Positions 8,223 to 15,210 of a stretch of 64,000 nucleotides of DNA are shown piece after piece. Within the stretch, counting starts at the first letter, position 1; the number at the start of each line of letters is the position of its first letter. The stretch comes from Melioribacteraceae bacterium (GTDB lineage: Bacteria; Bacteroidota; Ignavibacteria; Ignavibacteriales; Melioribacteraceae), in the NCBI GenBank assembly GCA_016342755.1, contig JAEINS010000023.1, positions 1-64,000 on the forward strand, in the 5' to 3' direction. The notes under the pieces were generated by a model. That model did not search any database. It saw nothing but the letters and a program-made list of their open reading frames with translations, and was not told the origin of the DNA. The translations under genes and the position numbers were made by a program.

Positions 8223-9529
8223 TACACAGCCTCCGCTATCATGCTATAAATCTCGTCGGGATCATTAATCCCGTGTTCTATCTGTAATTCTTCACATTTA
8301 CGCTTAATATCACCAAGCTTTTTACCAGGCTGATATCCTCTTTCAATAAGATATCCTCCGGAAACGGCAGGTTTAAAATCTACCACTTCAGGCAATGGAA
8401 CAAATACATACGTCTTGAACTCTTTTCTACCATTTGTATCCGCTCTACACACCTTTTCTAATAGGTCAAGGTATTCGCCCGCCCTATGCTGAAACTTACG
8501 CACAGTAGCTTCTCTGTTGCTCTCAGCAACACTATATGCTTGTGTGTGCAATTCACATACTAACTGAGCCTTCTTCAACATTTCATTTGAAAGTTTAAGT
8601 TCTTCAAACAGATCAGGCATAAGATCAGATCCTACAATTTCATGTTTATGAAATGAACTGTAAGTTTTACCCCTATAATCTCCGCTAGTTATTAAATCTA
8701 CATCTACAGCAGTTGACGGTTTGCCATAATCATGTAAAAATGCGTAGAAACGTGCATCTCTATGACATGCAGTAACAGTTTGAGTAATATGTTTCTTTAA
8801 GGTAACCTCCGGATGATAAATAGGATTTTGATATACCGTCGCAGCATGTTTATATTGTGGAAAATAATATCCCATGAGATCAGTATTCCACATAAATTCA
8901 AGGAATAAGTCTGGTCTAGGCTTTTTGAGAGCTTTGAAGAACTCTGCCATAAATCTTTCGACAGGCTCGTTAATAATCATAACAGCAGCCTCTTTTGAAA
9001 GATCGTATGTCCGTTCTTCTATTGTCCAGATACCGTCACAATTTTGACGGTGTAATCTTACTATTCTGATCCAATCTTCTTTGAATCTATACAATGGGTT
9101 ACCAACCGCGCGCAATACACGATCCTCTAAATCCTTAATACCATCAACAAAATCATATACAATACCATTCTTATCAACACATAAAGCATTGACTGTAAAA
9201 TCACAGGTTAAACAATGATCTTCAATAGATGTACCAATAATAGTTCGATCCCCATTACCTCTAAATACAGAAACTTCAAAAACGTTACCGTTTATATTAA
9301 CAGCTATTGTCTGCATCTTTCCTTGACGGGCTTCACCGCCAATTATGTTACCATCAGGAAATATCTCTTTAAGATCGCATGGTTCACAGAATATATCTAT
9401 ATCGTTCCATGCTCTATTAAGTAATTTATCCCTAACATATCCACCTACGATGTAACTTTTAACACCACAAATGGACAATAAGTCCATAATATACTTAGCG
9501 TCAGAATGTATATCTATAATCTTTTCCAT
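8222..9529 (-). CDS. cca: CCA-adding / poly(A) polymerase-type tRNA nucleotidyltransferase with HD domain
   Basis: Class II tRNA nucleotidyltransferase/poly(A) polymerase family, which builds or repairs the 3' CCA of tRNA or adds A to RNA. Residues 25-50 read YIVGGYVRDKLL then NDIDIF, the GG-x(3)-RD and D-x-D catalytic signatures. FTVNALCVD (about 115) matches the CDFTVNA motif, a basic RNA-binding helical part follows, and an HDYGKP HD-domain motif lies near residue 260. I start it at 9529 because TAGGAG precedes that ATG and the upstream extension is unlike the family. That gives about 435 residues. CCA addition and poly(A) addition cannot be told apart here. Together with RtcB and the Thg1-like protein it completes an apparent tRNA-repair set. 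Confidence 0.88.
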   Translation of the reverse strand: MEKIIDIHSDAKYIMDLLSICGVKSYIVGGYVRDKLLNRAWNDIDIFCEPCDLKEIFPDGNIIGGEARQGKMQTIAVNINGNVFEVSVFRGNGDRTIIGTSIEDHCLTCDFTVNALCVDKNGIVYDFVDGIKDLEDRVLRAVGNPLYRFKEDWIRIVRLHRQNCDGIWTIEERTYDLSKEAAVMIINEPVERFMAEFFKALKKPRPDLFLEFMWNTDLMGYYFPQYKHAATVYQNPIYHPEVTLKKHITQTVTACHRDARFYAFLHDYGKPSTAVDVDLITSGDYRGKTYSSFHKHEIVGSDLMPDLFEELKLSNEMLKKAQLVCELHTQAYSVAESNREATVRKFQHRAGEYLDLLEKVCRADTNGRKEFKTYVFVPLPEVVDFKPAVSGGYLIERGYQPGKKLGDIKRKCEELQIEHGINDPDEIYSMIAEAV

Positions 9530-9546
9530 AACTATACTCCTATATA

Positions 9547-9575
9547 TAGAAAAGCAGACCCTTATAGATCTGCTT
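9547..9575 (-). terminator. rho-independent terminator
   Basis: AGCAGA (9553-9558) pairs with TCTGCT (9569-9574). On the minus strand the stem is followed by TTTTCT, and T5 also follows on the plus strand, so it may work in both directions. It lies between the 9603-9965 gene and the start of the CCA-type gene. Confidence 0.65.
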
Positions 9576-9602
9576 TTTGATGAAAACAATATTTTTACAT
9601 AA

Positions 9603-9965
9603 CTATTTAGTTTCTGACACATCAATAACAGCCAGCAGTTCATCCAACACATTGGAAGTTTTACTGATCTCTGCATTAGGCATGTCTTCAGAAAATAGTA
9701 CTTTATATAAAGCTTTAATATTACCTTGCATTTCTCTTGCTTTCTCAATTCTATATTCACTTTTGATGATAGCTTCAATGCTGAACTTATCATCATCAAT
9801 TATATTCTTATATATATCGACAAGCTTTGCATTATCTGCAATGATTTCATCTTGCAGATTGTCAAATGAAATACCAAACTCTCTTCTGCGTTTGTTTTCT
9901 TTTGTAACTAAGTTATACTTTTGAACATCAGTTTTAGTAAGTGTAGATAATTTTTTAAATGACAT
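9603..9965 (-). CDS. hypothetical protein, 120 aa
   Basis: Not recognised. Helical, charged soluble protein. It is the last gene before the terminator at 9547-9575 and starts 14 bases after the 198-residue gene upstream. Confidence 0.65.
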   Translation of the reverse strand: MSFKKLSTLTKTDVQKYNLVTKENKRRREFGISFDNLQDEIIADNAKLVDIYKNIIDDDKFSIEAIIKSEYRIEKAREMQGNIKALYKVLFSEDMPNAEISKTSNVLDELLAVIDVSETK

Positions 9966-9979
9966 ACTACTTCTCCGTT

Positions 9980-10576
9980 TTAGCTATAAGTTTCAATTTG
10001 ATTAATTTTTAGTCCATAATACTCATCGTCAAGCATTGATAACATACTGCTATCATTTGAGACGGTCTGTGGTGTAGTATTTGCTACTTTATTGGTTGTC
10101 GCTTCTACTTCTGCAACATATCTAGTAATATCCCAGTATTCACTGTCAATAGAACAACCGTAACAGTCGTATATAGTGCTATCACAATCTATAAAATCAA
10201 CAATGAGTTCGTCACCTACTACGGCATTCTCAATGCAAACCAATGTATCCCCTAAGTCAATATAACTTCCGTCACTAGACATAGGAGTTCTTATAATCTC
10301 AGCATCATCGCATTCATGCGTAGATGCTAAGTATATCACCCAATTAAGCTCATAGGATCTTACTTCATCTTCCGTAAGAAAGGAGCCTAATCTGTGATCA
10401 TTTTCATCACACCATACAATATCGTTACGCCAATCATCACCATGTTCATGTTCAAGTGCTCTTTCAGATTTGAACATGTACTTAGTTCTCATCTTAACCT
10501 CCTTAGATGGATCACTTCTTGTTTTATATATAGTAAAATTGCCATGTTTGTCTTTGCATTTCTTCCATAATGCCAT
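9980..10576 (-). CDS. hypothetical acidic protein, 198 aa
   Basis: Not recognised. Begins with a short Lys-rich segment and becomes very acidic with several cysteines around residues 130-145 (CDSTIYDCYGC). An AAGGAG site precedes its ATG. The middle has alternating hydrophobic and acidic residues suggesting beta structure. The acidic character could fit a nucleic-acid-mimic or inhibitor protein, but that is speculation. Confidence 0.65.
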   Translation of the reverse strand: MALWKKCKDKHGNFTIYKTRSDPSKEVKMRTKYMFKSERALEHEHGDDWRNDIVWCDENDHRLGSFLTEDEVRSYELNWVIYLASTHECDDAEIIRTPMSSDGSYIDLGDTLVCIENAVVGDELIVDFIDCDSTIYDCYGCSIDSEYWDITRYVAEVEATTNKVANTTPQTVSNDSSMLSMLDDEYYGLKINQIETYS

Positions 10577-10579
10577 AAG

Positions 10580-10804
10580 CTACTCCTTTTGTTTAATAGA
10601 TAAGCCAAGCCAGCTATCCTCACCAAGGAGAGATACAACAGTTTCTTTTCGTGGCTTGGGTATGGCGGGTCCATTTAGTACAATTTCATAATATTCATCA
10701 TAACTTCTATATTTTTTTCCAATTATTTCTCCTAACTTATTAAATAAATCAACGCTACAACCACACTCACAGTATATATAAGTCCGAACCTTTCCTTTAG
10801 AATT
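10580..10804 (-). CDS. possible small zinc-ribbon-like ORF without a normal start
   Basis: The frame is open for about 75 codons on the minus strand, ending three bases before the 9980-10576 start. It encodes a YCECGC cluster near its beginning and a protein-like composition after it, but has no in-frame ATG, GTG or TTG. An ATG at about 10,817 in the plus-one neighbouring frame runs only 28 codons. It may be a frame-broken gene, a sequencing indel, or a gene with a rare start codon following AAAGGAAAGG. Confidence 0.35.
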   Translation of the reverse strand, partial: NSKGKVRTYIYCECGCSVDLFNKLGEIIGKKYRSYDEYYEIVLNGPAIPKPRKETVVSLLGEDSWLGLSIKQKE

Positions 10805-10817
10805 CTATAAAACATTA

Positions 10818-11384
10818 CTATTCTCCTACATTTAAGAATACAGCATTATCTGGAAGTAAATCCCTCCAATGATCGAGCGTTATATTGCCACCGCACCACA
10901 TATTACGTGTCACGATTTCGCGCCCATCATTCATTTTAATCTTAAATTCAGCTCCGCCGAATCCTTTAAATCCACCATCAACATCAGGACATACAGTATA
11001 TACAGTACCGTCCACTATAATTATTTTCTTCTTACCATCAGAATTTAACTTATCAACCTTCTCACTAAAGTGATTACATATAATACATAACCCCTTCTCC
11101 TTGAGCGTAACAAGGATCTGTTCATTGCAAGTTTCGTTGACAATAGTGCCACCGCATACTTTGCAATCAAAGTAGGACAAGTCTTCGGTTCCTTCGACAC
11201 ATCCAACAGAGATGTAATCATTTTCATCGAACAGATCTTCTCTAAATGATTCAAGATATTCTCTATCATCACTCTCTTCTATAGATCCAGGCAACATATT
11301 GTTATTCTCATCCCGAAGAGTATATTCCAGGATATACTTCTTCTTAAACTTTTTCATTTGTACCATTTTCTCTTTATCAGTCAT
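10818..11384 (-). CDS. hypothetical protein with two CxxC pairs
   Basis: Function not recognised. A lysine-rich start is followed by an acidic middle and two possible zinc pairs, CKVCGG (about residue 80) and CIICNH (about 103). The C-terminal domain is glycine-rich (GGFKGFGGAEF near 140) and resembles the beta-sheet domains of small phage proteins. I start it at 11384, just behind AGGTG, instead of at 11399. One zinc-binding treble or ribbon is likely. Confidence 0.6.
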   Translation of the reverse strand: MTDKEKMVQMKKFKKKYILEYTLRDENNNMLPGSIEESDDREYLESFREDLFDENDYISVGCVEGTEDLSYFDCKVCGGTIVNETCNEQILVTLKEKGLCIICNHFSEKVDKLNSDGKKKIIIVDGTVYTVCPDVDGGFKGFGGAEFKIKMNDGREIVTRNMWCGGNITLDHWRDLLPDNAVFLNVGE

Positions 11385-11391
11385 ATCACAC

Positions 11392-11640
11392 CTACCCAAT
11401 AGATGTGATATTAACAGGATTACCTTCCACTAATATAGTGTAAGTGTTTTCCCATTGTTTGCCTACTTTTTCACTAACAGTACGGTAATTCTTAAGAGAC
11501 TTAGTTAGTCTTGCAAAACATTTCTTAGTAATGTTTATGCATCCATCTTTCCATGAAATGGAACAGCCTACATTTGGATCAGCATTCTTTTCTACGTCAC
11601 CATTAGTAATAAACATGTTATTAATTATTTGATCTTTCAT
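11392..11640 (-). CDS. hypothetical protein, 82 aa
   Basis: Not recognised. Small soluble protein; the start at 11640 is fixed by AAGGAG with good spacing. Its stop lies eight bases before the start of the next gene. Confidence 0.6.
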   Translation of the reverse strand: MKDQIINNMFITNGDVEKNADPNVGCSISWKDGCINITKKCFARLTKSLKNYRTVSEKVGKQWENTYTILVEGNPVNITSIG

Positions 11641-11691
11641 GACAGCTCCTTTTAATTTTATAAACAAGATCTTATTATATCCTAATAATTC

Positions 11692-11787
11692 TCTAAGTCT
11701 GCTTCAGCACCACATTCAAGACATTTAGTTAAAGTACACCCACGCCGCGGGCATACCCTTCCTTGACTTTAATTCATCTAAGTCCAA
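11692..11787 (-). pseudogene. frame-broken small zinc-ribbon ORF
   Basis: A TTG at 11787, preceded by AAGGTG, opens a frame reading LDLDELKSRKG. The neighbouring frame from about 11,760 continues with CP-x(2)-GC and KCLEC cysteine pairs to a stop at 11,692. Joined by one frameshift they would give a roughly 32-residue zinc-ribbon protein. The break may be real decay, a sequence error, or a programmed shift. Confidence 0.35.
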
Positions 11788-11802
11788 TACACCTTAGTTA
11801 TA

Positions 11803-11994
11803 TTATCTAACTACTTTTAATAACTCTAGTTTATAACAAGCATAATGCTCGTCTAACATTTTAGTAGCTTCACTGATATCTCTATCAGCACTTATAAACA
11901 ATACTAAAGGTTTGGATGCACTGCATACATCTAACATATCAACGGTCTCTTTGAGACCAGTATTACATATCATTCTTAAAGCTTTTATTGCCAT
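11803..11994 (-). CDS. hypothetical protein, 63 aa
   Basis: Not recognised. Starts inside the end of the 11963-12106 gene (32-base overlap), as expected for coupled phage genes. Contains a hydrophobic beta-like stretch (PLVLFISADRD) typical of a small Rossmann-like fragment. Confidence 0.5.
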   Translation of the reverse strand: MAIKALRMICNTGLKETVDMLDVCSASKPLVLFISADRDISEATKMLDEHYACYKLELLKVVR

Positions 11995-12106
11995 AAACCT
12001 TAGATATTAAATTATCAGATAGCCTAACACTACCCGCTTTACATGCATCTAATGCTAATGATATTAGTCTTAGTTTAATATTTGTTAATTGTTCTATTTT
12101 ATTCAT
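11963..12106 (-). CDS. hypothetical protein, 47 aa
   Basis: A short gene supported by a strong AAGGAG site eight bases upstream of its ATG and by overlap with the next gene. The product is helical with a basic, leucine-rich N-terminal half (LTNIKLRLISLALDA). No function recognised. Confidence 0.55.
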   Translation of the reverse strand: MNKIEQLTNIKLRLISLALDACKAGSVRLSDNLISKVYGNKSFKNDM

Positions 12107-12109
12107 CGA

Positions 12110-12433
12110 TATACTCCTTGATTGTACGCTATTTAATATTATCTTCCTTACTAATTAGGATACTTTTGGTAACTTGTTGTTATTAAATGATTTACGTGTA
12201 CTATGTAACTAGTACACTAGGGTTGACTTGAAAATAGTACCTGCCCTATATTTTCACAGAAGATATCATGCAGATCATTTTTCTCCCACTTTGGTATGAA
12301 AACGCTCCAATACAGTCAATTTATCCCCACTTTGAGGCTAAAACGACCTACAATTGATAATAAATCCCCACTTAGAGGCTAATCTACATACTAACATGTC
12401 TATTATATAATACATATAACAGTGGAGTTTATC
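12110..12433. other. non-coding stretch with 40-base-spaced repeats
   Basis: I see no convincing gene here. It contains three imperfect copies of a TCCCCACTTTGAGGCTAAA-like element at 12284-12304, 12324-12345 and 12365-12384, about 40 bases apart, and an isolated GGATACTTTTGG at 12158-12169 that matches the repeat family further on. Confidence 0.6.
12284..12384. repeat. three ~20-base direct repeats spaced about 40 bases
   Basis: Copies at 12284-12304, 12324-12345 and 12365-12384 share TCCCACTT and a following GGCTAA or GGTATGAA segment. Regular spacing suggests binding sites (iterons or operators) rather than decay of one gene. Confidence 0.55.
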
Positions 12434-12713
12434 TATCCACATGTAGCAAATCTATCCTCCGGGGTACTTTTGGACCCTATAGGGAGCAACTCTAATAATG
12501 CCTTTTTAGGCTCTATTGTTGCTTTTCCCTTTTTTGGGATACTTTTGGACCCTATAGGAACACCTTGATCTAGCAGTATTCACCTCTATATCGTGGCTTG
12601 CTTTCCTTTTTGGGCCCTTTTTGGTCCTTATTTGGGATACCTTTGGAATAATTGATATCTATCCTCCGGGCTAATAGTTCGTTTTTAGCCCGTTTAATGC
12701 GCTTTATACCCTA
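12434..12713 (-). pseudogene. start-less basic open frames, possible broken gene
   Basis: On the minus strand two open stretches follow each other in different frames: 12570-12710 (about 47 codons, Lys/Arg-rich) and 12434-12585 (about 50 codons, with the motif PIGSKS twice). Neither has an ATG, GTG or TTG start. Their composition resembles the 12729-12923 protein just upstream, so this may be a frame-shifted extension of that gene. The same DNA also contains plus-strand repeat and hairpin units, and the reading frames may be by-products of those. Confidence 0.3.
12462..12558 (+). repeat. repeat-headed hairpin unit
   Basis: GGGTACTTTTGGACCCTATA at 12462-12481 and GGATACTTTTGGACCCTATA at 12537-12556 are near-identical; a shortened copy lies at 12634-12646 and CCCTATAGG recurs at 12709-12717. 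Between the two full copies AGCAAC (12484-12489) pairs with GTTGCT, enclosing GCC/GGC, and is followed by T-rich sequence, like a small terminator. Unit function is unknown. Confidence 0.5.
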
Positions 12714-12728
12714 TAGGTATAAAACTTC

Positions 12729-12923
12729 TTACCAACAAGAGGTCGTGAAGAACCTCCTTTGGAACATTTCTCTGCATTGTTTACCGATCAAATCGGCAGA
12801 TCTGAAGTCCTTTTGGGCTTCTTCTACTCCATTGGGAATTCTTTCCCCTTGTTTCTTTTTACGATCTAGATCTATCCTTTGGTGATTAGATATAGATTCT
12901 CTTAATCTTTTAACTTTGCTCAT
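12729..12923 (-). CDS. hypothetical basic protein, 64 aa
   Basis: Not recognised. Very basic at the start (RLRESISNHQRIDLDRKKKQ), so it probably binds nucleic acid or phosphate-rich partners. The ATG at 12923 is preceded by GGAG with 8-base spacing. It lies just upstream of the repeat-rich, frame-broken stretch. Confidence 0.55.
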   Translation of the reverse strand: MSKVKRLRESISNHQRIDLDRKKKQGERIPNGVEEAQKDFRSADLIGKQCREMFQRRFFTTSCW

Positions 12924-12990
12924 GCTGGAATCTCCGTTGTTACTGATTTGTAAGGGCTTTTATCTCAAGGAGAGATGTCCGCCCTTTTGG

Positions 12991-13022
12991 TTTGTTAGTT
13001 TGTTAGTTTGTTAGTTTGTTAG
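12991..13022. repeat. four tandem copies of TTTGTTAG
   Basis: Four exact 8-base units in a row, followed by GTGGAGG. A simple tandem repeat that could vary in copy number by slippage. It sits between the 13048-13359 gene and the 12729-12923 gene. Confidence 0.9.
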
Positions 13023-13047
13023 TGGAGGACTTATATTAACTTGTATA

Positions 13048-13359
13048 TTATCCTCCGGTGGTTGTTACTGCCAGTTCGTGTGTCTGAGATAACGTGTGTC
13101 CTCTCAGACCGAAGTTGTGTAATTTCTCTTCGGTTAAACCGAAGGTAATATGACGGTTGTTGTGAACCGCTACTCTTATACCACCGCACCGCTGGGCGTG
13201 TAAGCGGTGTTGGTTTGGGTATTTAAGATCCCGTATTGTGACGTTGGCTATGTATCGCCCGTCCTTCAGTGTATTAATAGATCTTATTTTCCCGATTACT
13301 CCCTTTTCTGCGCCTCTATATTTTATAAAGACCAGTCCGGGATGTAGTTTTGTTTTCAT
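13048..13359 (-). CDS. hypothetical protein, 103 aa
   Basis: Not recognised. Basic, histidine-rich C-terminal half and a beta-rich N-terminus (HPGLVFIKYRG) that looks like a small OB- or SH3-like barrel. It ends directly on a CCGGAGGATA sequence, a good ribosome binding site shape for a following gene. Confidence 0.55.
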   Translation of the reverse strand: MKTKLHPGLVFIKYRGAEKGVIGKIRSINTLKDGRYIANVTIRDLKYPNQHRLHAQRCGGIRVAVHNNRHITFGLTEEKLHNFGLRGHTLSQTHELAVTTTGG

Positions 13360-13382
13360 TACTTCTGCTTACCTCACTGTGA

Positions 13383-13565
13383 TTAGTTTAATAAAAACCC
13401 TCTACAAGGAGTAAGGTCACATCTTGAGTAACCCTTTCCTTGCTTTACGAACATTTCTTTTATCTTACCATAGCTCCACTGAAATGAAGCTACGGCATGT
13501 TTCAAACTTCTATAGTTACGGTAATGGAGATTACCACTACTGTCTATAATCTTATATAATTCCAT
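13383..13565 (-). CDS. hypothetical protein, 60 aa
   Basis: Not recognised. Basic and aromatic-rich small protein. Its ATG overlaps the stop of the upstream 119-residue gene (TAATG). Confidence 0.5.
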   Translation of the reverse strand: MELYKIIDSSGNLHYRNYRSLKHAVASFQWSYGKIKEMFVKQGKGYSRCDLTPCRGFLLN

Positions 13566-13924
13566 TAACTCTTTTCATCCGCAAGATCTTTTAGGTTAGA
13601 TGAGTGTTGGTCAGATTCGTATTTGTTCATACGTTCATTTACATGCATTACACTTGCTTCTAAACTGGATAAGTGTGCTACTAATGTTGGATTAGGTTGG
13701 TTTAAGATATCACCAGCTTCTTTGATTGCTTTAGCCATTTCCGGTGCCGCACATACAAATTCTTTAACTAGAGACATTCTTTCTTTTGCTGATTCAATTA
13801 TAGATTTAGTCTCCCCTTCGGTCTGTTCGCCGCCAAACGTTACATTGAGTCCTTTTAATTCATACTTTTCTTTTGATGGGTTAAATTCTACTGATCCGAT
13901 TTCAAATACTATTTCGCTTTTCAT
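13565..13924 (-). CDS. hypothetical protein, 119 aa
   Basis: Not recognised. Acidic soluble protein, probably a beta-rich N-terminal 30 residues followed by long helices. Preceded by AAGGAG and coupled through TAATG to the next gene. Confidence 0.6.
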   Translation of the reverse strand: MKSEIVFEIGSVEFNPSKEKYELKGLNVTFGGEQTEGETKSIIESAKERMSLVKEFVCAAPEMAKAIKEAGDILNQPNPTLVAHLSSLEASVMHVNERMNKYESDQHSSNLKDLADEKS

Positions 13925-13959
13925 AATACTACTCCTTGATTATATTAATTAAATAAGAA

Positions 13960-14282
13960 TTGTTTTGGTCACGGTAAGACAGTACAGTCTATCTCTTTAC
14001 CTAAGTAACATTACTGTTATTCAATAGTCTGGTATTAGTTACTGACCGCTAAGATTGGAATTGTTTTGGGGGATTCACCGACCATTTCCGCGGTAGTCAG
14101 TGAACATAATAACACTCAACTCTAAGAGTACCATCTTGTGTTAATACTTATATAGAGACTCGAACTCTATAAACCCACACTCTGCATCTCTCAACTGGGC
14201 TTGTGACCAGATATTGCTGCATTAAGGCAAGGAGTAGGAACCACCCTACCCCTCTAGGAGTTTTTAACATGAATCTAAAATC
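13960..14282. ncRNA. structured non-coding stretch
   Basis: No gene is seen. A strong hairpin spans 14074-14104 (9-bp stem with one G-U pair), and 14152-14170 forms a 6-bp stem with a TTCGAGT loop on the minus strand, like a tRNA T-arm. A matching acceptor stem could not be found. The stretch may encode small RNAs or decayed tRNAs. Confidence 0.35.
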
Positions 14283-14477
14283 TTAACTTGCTACTACTCT
14301 CCTTTTAATAGGAGATTGAAACTTTATTGGGGAATCCCCCATAGCGGCCGAGCCGGCTTTAGCCCCGGCAACAAATGCATTTTTAAATGTTTTTCCAGTT
14401 TCAATTACATCTGCCATAATTCCAGATGATTTAGTTTCTTCTTTTATAACTTTCGATATTCTGCTAAATAATTTCAT
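14283..14477 (-). CDS. hypothetical protein, 64 aa
   Basis: Not recognised. Helical, with an alanine/glycine-rich middle (FVAGAKAGSAAMG). The start at 14477 is chosen for the GGAG upstream; it overlaps the membrane-protein stop by four bases. Confidence 0.55.
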   Translation of the reverse strand: MKLFSRISKVIKEETKSSGIMADVIETGKTFKNAFVAGAKAGSAAMGDSPIKFQSPIKRRVVAS

Positions 14478-14689
14478 AACTGTCTCCAATTTTTGTGTAA
14501 TTTATTTAAGTTAATTGATAAGTATGGAACGAGTGCCAATGATATCAGCACCCAGTATTCTGTTGAGAAGGGAGCGTCCCATACGAATACGAAGAGGTCT
14601 TCCACAACTAATAAATATGCTATGCCTATACCTACTATCCATGCAGGAAGTATTACTTCAAGTACTTCTAGTTTATCTTTTAATTTCAT
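14474..14689 (-). CDS. small two-helix membrane protein, 71 aa
   Basis: Two hydrophobic segments (about residues 11-27 and 42-58) separated by an acidic loop, with a charged start and tail. GGAG precedes the chosen ATG. The site lies inside the end of the short upstream gene. Pinholin- or superinfection-type roles are possible but not shown. Confidence 0.6.
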   Translation of the reverse strand: MKLKDKLEVLEVILPAWIVGIGIAYLLVVEDLFVFVWDAPFSTEYWVLISLALVPYLSINLNKLHKNWRQL

Positions 14690-14690
14690 A

Positions 14691-14771
14691 CTATTCTCCA
14701 TTTGATTTATGTTTTTTCTTTCGATTGTACACCTTTTTTGATACTTCTACCTTTGGAGGGCGCGTGCTCAT
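14691..14771 (-). CDS. very small basic protein, 26 aa
   Basis: A 26-codon frame with Lys/Arg-rich sequence (KKVYNRKKKHK) ending one base before the next start; its last codons supply the GGAG for that gene. GGAGGG immediately precedes its ATG, closer than usual. Small basic proteins of this look occur in large phages; real expression is uncertain. Confidence 0.45.
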   Translation of the reverse strand: MSTRPPKVEVSKKVYNRKKKHKSNGE

Positions 14772-14793
14772 CCCTCCACGTACTTTGGGTTTC

Positions 14794-15210
14794 TTAGGCA
14801 ACTTTTTTACCGCCACTTTTCCTCCCGTAATCTGATGGAATTTCACCCCATTCGGATGTGTTCCATTTCTTTATTTCAATGCCGTATTTTTCGCATCTGT
14901 CAGCAATCAGGTTAGCTCGTGCTATCAGCATATCACGATCCATCTTAACGTTTTTACCAGGCATTCTGTTTCTAACCCATGCCATAGCAGTTTGTGAATC
15001 AGTGTAAACTACCTTGATTCCGTTTTTCAAGGCGTATCTGACTGCTAGTGAAATACCTAACAGTTCAAAAAAGTTATTGCTATGAAGCTCTGTAGCTGGA
15101 GTATTATGGAAGTCTAATTGATTTCCTTTAAGATCTGTTACTCTAGCTCCACCTATTCCAGGATTTCCACTAGTCCATGCATCTGATGTTATTCCAAATT
15201 CCGGTTTCAT
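14794..15210 (-). CDS. RNase H-fold ribonuclease
   Basis: Ribonuclease H type I family, cutting the RNA strand of RNA:DNA hybrids. Visible acidic residues in order: SDAWTSGNPGIGG (Asp near 9), NNFFELLGISLAV (Glu near 49), YTDSQTAMAWV (Asp near 70) and IPSDYGRK (Asp near 128). These match the D-E-D-D set. 138 residues is the normal length for a minimal domain. An AGGAG-type site precedes the start. In a phage it could remove Okazaki primers or R-loops. Confidence 0.8.
   Translation of the reverse strand: MKPEFGITSDAWTSGNPGIGGARVTDLKGNQLDFHNTPATELHSNNFFELLGISLAVRYALKNGIKVVYTDSQTAMAWVRNRMPGKNVKMDRDMLIARANLIADRCEKYGIEIKKWNTSEWGEIPSDYGRKSGGKKVA

Noticed and set aside
8222-9799. Longer CCA-type protein of 525 residues starting at 9799
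   Set aside because: The first 90 residues are cysteine- and hydrophobic-rich, unlike the family, overlap another gene and the terminator at 9547-9575; the ATG at 9529 has a good ribosome binding site.
10489-10674. Minus-strand ORF of 61 codons overlapping the 9980 gene start
   Set aside because: It overlaps two better-supported frames and has no ribosome binding site.
12462-12558. T7-type promoters because of CTATAGGGAG
   Set aside because: Only the start part matches; the distance to the upstream conserved bases differs by three and the strand runs against all genes. Kept only as a weak idea.
12434-12923. Recoded stop codon (TAG read as amino acid) in the phage-like part
   Set aside because: Reading through TAG joins only small frames here, while other phage genes end normally at TAG, TAA or TGA.
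12991-13022. CRISPR array
   Set aside because: Only an 8-base tandem repeat without spacers; no cas genes are seen.
14138-14215. tRNA gene on the minus strand
   Set aside because: A T-arm-like stem and a D-loop-like stretch are present, but no acceptor stem or anticodon stem pairs properly.
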